From Pseudomonadota bacterium (GTDB lineage Bacteria; Pseudomonadota; Gammaproteobacteria; Steroidobacterales; Steroidobacteraceae), in NCBI GenBank assembly GCA_023433515.1, contig JAEZCN010000138.1, forward strand, positions 1-59,506: a DNA stretch of 59,506 nt, in the 5' to 3' direction. Under the pieces are notes generated by a model. It saw only the letters and a program-made list of their open reading frames with translations, did no database searches and was not told the origin of the DNA. This document shows, piece after piece, positions 58,154 through 59,506 of the stretch. The position numbers and the translations under genes are program-made. Position 1 is the stretch's first letter; each line of letters begins with the position of its first letter.

Positions 58154-58231
58154 GCCTAACGATGGCGTTCAGCCGCGGCGCACGAGAAGTTGAGCGACGA
58201 GGGCGACGTTAACTGGCACGAGTTGTTAGTC
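58154..58231 (-). other. attC-like site 1
   Basis: On the minus strand it begins GACTAAC (one change from RYYYAAC) and ends in a perfect GTTAGGC core, 78 bp in all. The stop codon of the upstream cassette gene lies inside the first core, and the next ORF starts 6 bp after the second. Confidence 0.75.
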
Positions 58232-58729
58232 GTCAAGAGCGCCATTGTATGGACCGGTCGAACTTCTGGGCCCGCGATTCACAGTGAGAACAATGCCATC
58301 CCGTACACGCAGCAAATCAACCACTTCATCAAAAATACGCTCACCATATGGAAGCAACCCGCTGAACTGAGTCATCTGCAGGCTGATCTTGATGCCACCA
58401 TCCTGGTCCTCACGGACGACAGCCATGCCACCCCTACTTAGATCCTGGTTCTCATAATCCGGTATGGCAAAGCTTACGTACGTAACCCGTGTATTTCGTT
58501 CAAGCTTGTACCGTTGCGCGACTTCCATCAATGCAGACTCGAACTTACTCTGGACGAGATCAGCCTGAGCCGTATCAGCCGATACGGATGCTCCCTTGGT
58601 GGCGTCCGGAACGATGGAGTAAGCCATCTTGTGGCCCCAGGTATCGCATCCAGAGGTAATTGAGGCCAAAGCGAGCGCCGACAAGATTAGAGCTGCCTTC
58701 TGAAATGCCAAGCGCATGGCTCTACGCAT
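58226..58729 (-). CDS. Cassette gene: lipoprotein of unknown function
   Basis: The 167-residue protein has a lipoprotein signal peptide with the lipobox TSGC (C28, in ASITSGCDTWG). The rest shows no family I recognise. The ORF starts 7 bp after a perfect GTTAGAC attC core and its TAA stop falls within the next attC core. The lower GC of this ORF compared with the chromosomal genes (for example many AA/TA-containing codons) fits foreign origin. Confidence 0.75.
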   Translation of the reverse strand: MRRAMRLAFQKAALILSALALASITSGCDTWGHKMAYSIVPDATKGASVSADTAQADLVQSKFESALMEVAQRYKLERNTRVTYVSFAIPDYENQDLSRGGMAVVREDQDGGIKISLQMTQFSGLLPYGERIFDEVVDLLRVRDGIVLTVNRGPRSSTGPYNGALDD

Positions 58730-58735
58730 ATTGAC

Positions 58736-58823
58736 GTCTAACCGTTGAACCGGGCGGCGCGCACGCCGGCGCCCGAGCCTGGCACTTTATTCCTCACGTC
58801 TACGCTCCAACAAAATGTTGGGC
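58736..58823 (-). other. attC-like site 2
   Basis: On the minus strand it begins with GCCCAAC (a perfect RYYYAAC) and ends with GTTAGAC (a perfect GTTRRRY), 88 bp apart, with imperfectly complementary inner arms. It is the best attC in the window. Confidence 0.85.
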
Positions 58824-58829
58824 TGCAGC

Positions 58830-59228
58830 CTACTCATACATGAACCTCGCTCTTAGTTCTGGGGTCGGTACCAAGCAAGAGTCAGCCTTTCCAAACCAGG
58901 AATATCGATTCCGCGCCACGAAGTTGTAAAGCATATCGCGCAGAGGCCTCGGTACGATCCACAACAGACGAAGCAGTTGCCATGCGCCCTTGAAATACTT
59001 TGTGATGCGGAGTGCAGCGGTGGAACGGGTGTACACCTTCCCCTCGCTCAACAGAACGAAAGTTGCAACGTCGGCAGCTGAGTAGCCATGAGCGCCCAGG
59101 AGCCTGGCGCCAGCAGCGGATTGCACCGGAGAAAACTGAAACCTTGGTTCGGATTCGTGTCTCAGTATGAACTGGACGGATCGCGCACAAAGATTGCACA
59201 TGCCATCGAAGATCACGATGTCGGTCAC
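58830..59228 (-). CDS. Cassette gene: DCC-family (DUF393) thiol-disulfide oxidoreductase-like protein
   Basis: The 132-residue protein has the DCC-family motif IVIFDGMCNLCARSV with a CxxC pair at the N-terminus, followed by FQFSPVQSAAGARLL and RSTAALRI and LRLLWIVPRPLRD. The family is predicted to have thioredoxin-like redox activity. The GTG start is 5 bp after the TTTAGAT core of one attC, and the stop is 6 bp before the next attC. The window has a lower GC content here than in the genes to the left. Confidence 0.85.
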   Translation of the reverse strand: MTDIVIFDGMCNLCARSVQFILRHESEPRFQFSPVQSAAGARLLGAHGYSAADVATFVLLSEGKVYTRSTAALRITKYFKGAWQLLRLLWIVPRPLRDMLYNFVARNRYSWFGKADSCLVPTPELRARFMYE

Positions 59229-59233
59229 CTGGG

Positions 59234-59309
59234 ATCTAAACGGCGCGCACGGCGGTGTATGGACTTGGCACTTTATCCCTCACGCGTCCGCTCGAACGAG
59301 GTGTTAGGC
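59234..59309 (-). other. attC-like site 3
   Basis: On the minus strand it begins with a perfect GCCTAAC core and ends with TTTAGAT, one base from GTTRRRY. The middle shares TTTATCCCTCACG with the attC at 58736. The start codon of the next cassette gene follows after 5 bp. Confidence 0.75.
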
Positions 59310-59506
59310 ATCCGGGGGCTCGCGGTGGGCGGAGATAACCTGGCGATCGATCGGCTCCTGTGCGTGCGTCGCTTCGACAAAGCGGAAAGATACTTCGTCC
59401 CCTAATCTGATGCGGGCCGCGACCCACTTCAGAACCTCGCGACGATCTGCGTCAACGGGACGAACGCCTACGCATTCAATGATGAGGTTGGAGTCCTTTG
59501 GCGCCT
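59304..59506 (-). CDS. Cassette gene fragment, unknown function (runs off right edge)
   Basis: A minus-strand frame is open from the right edge for 66 codons. It reads, near its end, RIRLGDEVSFRFVEA then VISAHREPPDA, and stops at a TAA inside the GCCTAAC core of an attC, exactly as cassette genes do. Earlier residues include NLIIECVGVRPVDADRREVLKW. The start is outside the window. No family was recognised. Confidence 0.65.
   Translation of the reverse strand, partial: APKDSNLIIECVGVRPVDADRREVLKWVAARIRLGDEVSFRFVEATHAQEPIDRQVISAHREPPDA

Larger units (their letters stand above)
57732..59506 (-). mobile_element. Distal end of an integron gene-cassette array
   Basis: Four short minus-strand ORFs alternate with attC-like sites (one degenerate). 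Each of the three complete ORFs starts within about 15 bp of a GTTAGGC-type core and ends in or beside the next attC, the hallmark of integron cassettes. The orientation means attI and the integrase gene would lie to the right, beyond the window. No integrase is seen here, so a sedentary chromosomal integron or a detached array are both possible. Confidence 0.8.

Overview
The window is high-GC DNA, almost entirely coding, from a proteobacterial chromosome. A gammaproteobacterium near the Xanthomonadales/Nevskiales/Steroidobacteraceae is my best guess. The basis is glutamate-pathway (C5) heme genes with HemJ, a LacI-type operator ATGACACCGGT shared by uronate genes, a large TonB-dependent receptor, and integron-type attC sites. 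No rRNA, tRNA, CRISPR array or phage was seen. Layout: (1) 88-11606, a complete L-rhamnose locus. On the minus strand lie an FMN L-lactate dehydrogenase, L-rhamnose isomerase and a bifunctional rhamnulose-1-P aldolase/short-chain dehydrogenase. Facing away on the plus strand are a DeoR-type regulator, a lipoprotein-anchored sugar-binding protein, one tandem ABC ATPase, two permeases and an FGGY kinase, most with overlapping start/stop codons. A perfect 42-bp inverted repeat separates the lactate dehydrogenase from the isomerase. (2) 11622-24656, an acetyltransferase and a bacterioferritin-like protein, then a heme biosynthesis cluster: hemD facing hemE, a divergent short hemA, hemC, hemL, a membrane sensor kinase plus OmpR-type regulator embedded in the operon, hemF, hemH and hemJ. 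Only hemB is missing. A DUF885 lipoprotein, panD and a secreted unknown follow. (3) 24672-34807, a pectin/unsaturated-uronate locus: beta-hydroxyacid dehydrogenase, KduD, KduI, LacI regulator, a 2-keto-4-pentenoate hydratase-like protein, a pectate lyase, an exported esterase and a TonB-dependent receptor. Four copies of ATGACACCGGT sit upstream of these genes, two of them inside recognisable promoters. With the rhamnose locus this suggests growth on rhamnogalacturonan or pectin. (4) 35081-42513, an M48 lipoprotein, a signalling block (a receiver, a degenerate pseudo-receiver, a FixJ-like regulator, a FixL-like PAS kinase), a DUF2934 protein, a tandem universal stress protein, a patatin lipoprotein and a GNAT enzyme. 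(5) 42540-51531, a threonine-dehydratase-like PLP enzyme divergent from a MocR regulator with an 11-bp tandem repeat between them, a short-chain dehydrogenase, and a polyamine ABC transporter operon ending in an aminobutyraldehyde-type dehydrogenase. (6) 51528-57602, small secreted and membrane proteins, a rhomboid protease, a GNAT enzyme, a fusion protein (ferritin-like, then Fer4_19-like, then two CDGSH domains), a multi-pass membrane protein and an M23-type protein. (7) About 57732-59506, the distal end of an integron gene-cassette array: short minus-strand ORFs separated by attC-like sites. The integrase would lie to the right, outside the window. Gene calls rest on motifs and remembered family features; no database search was run.
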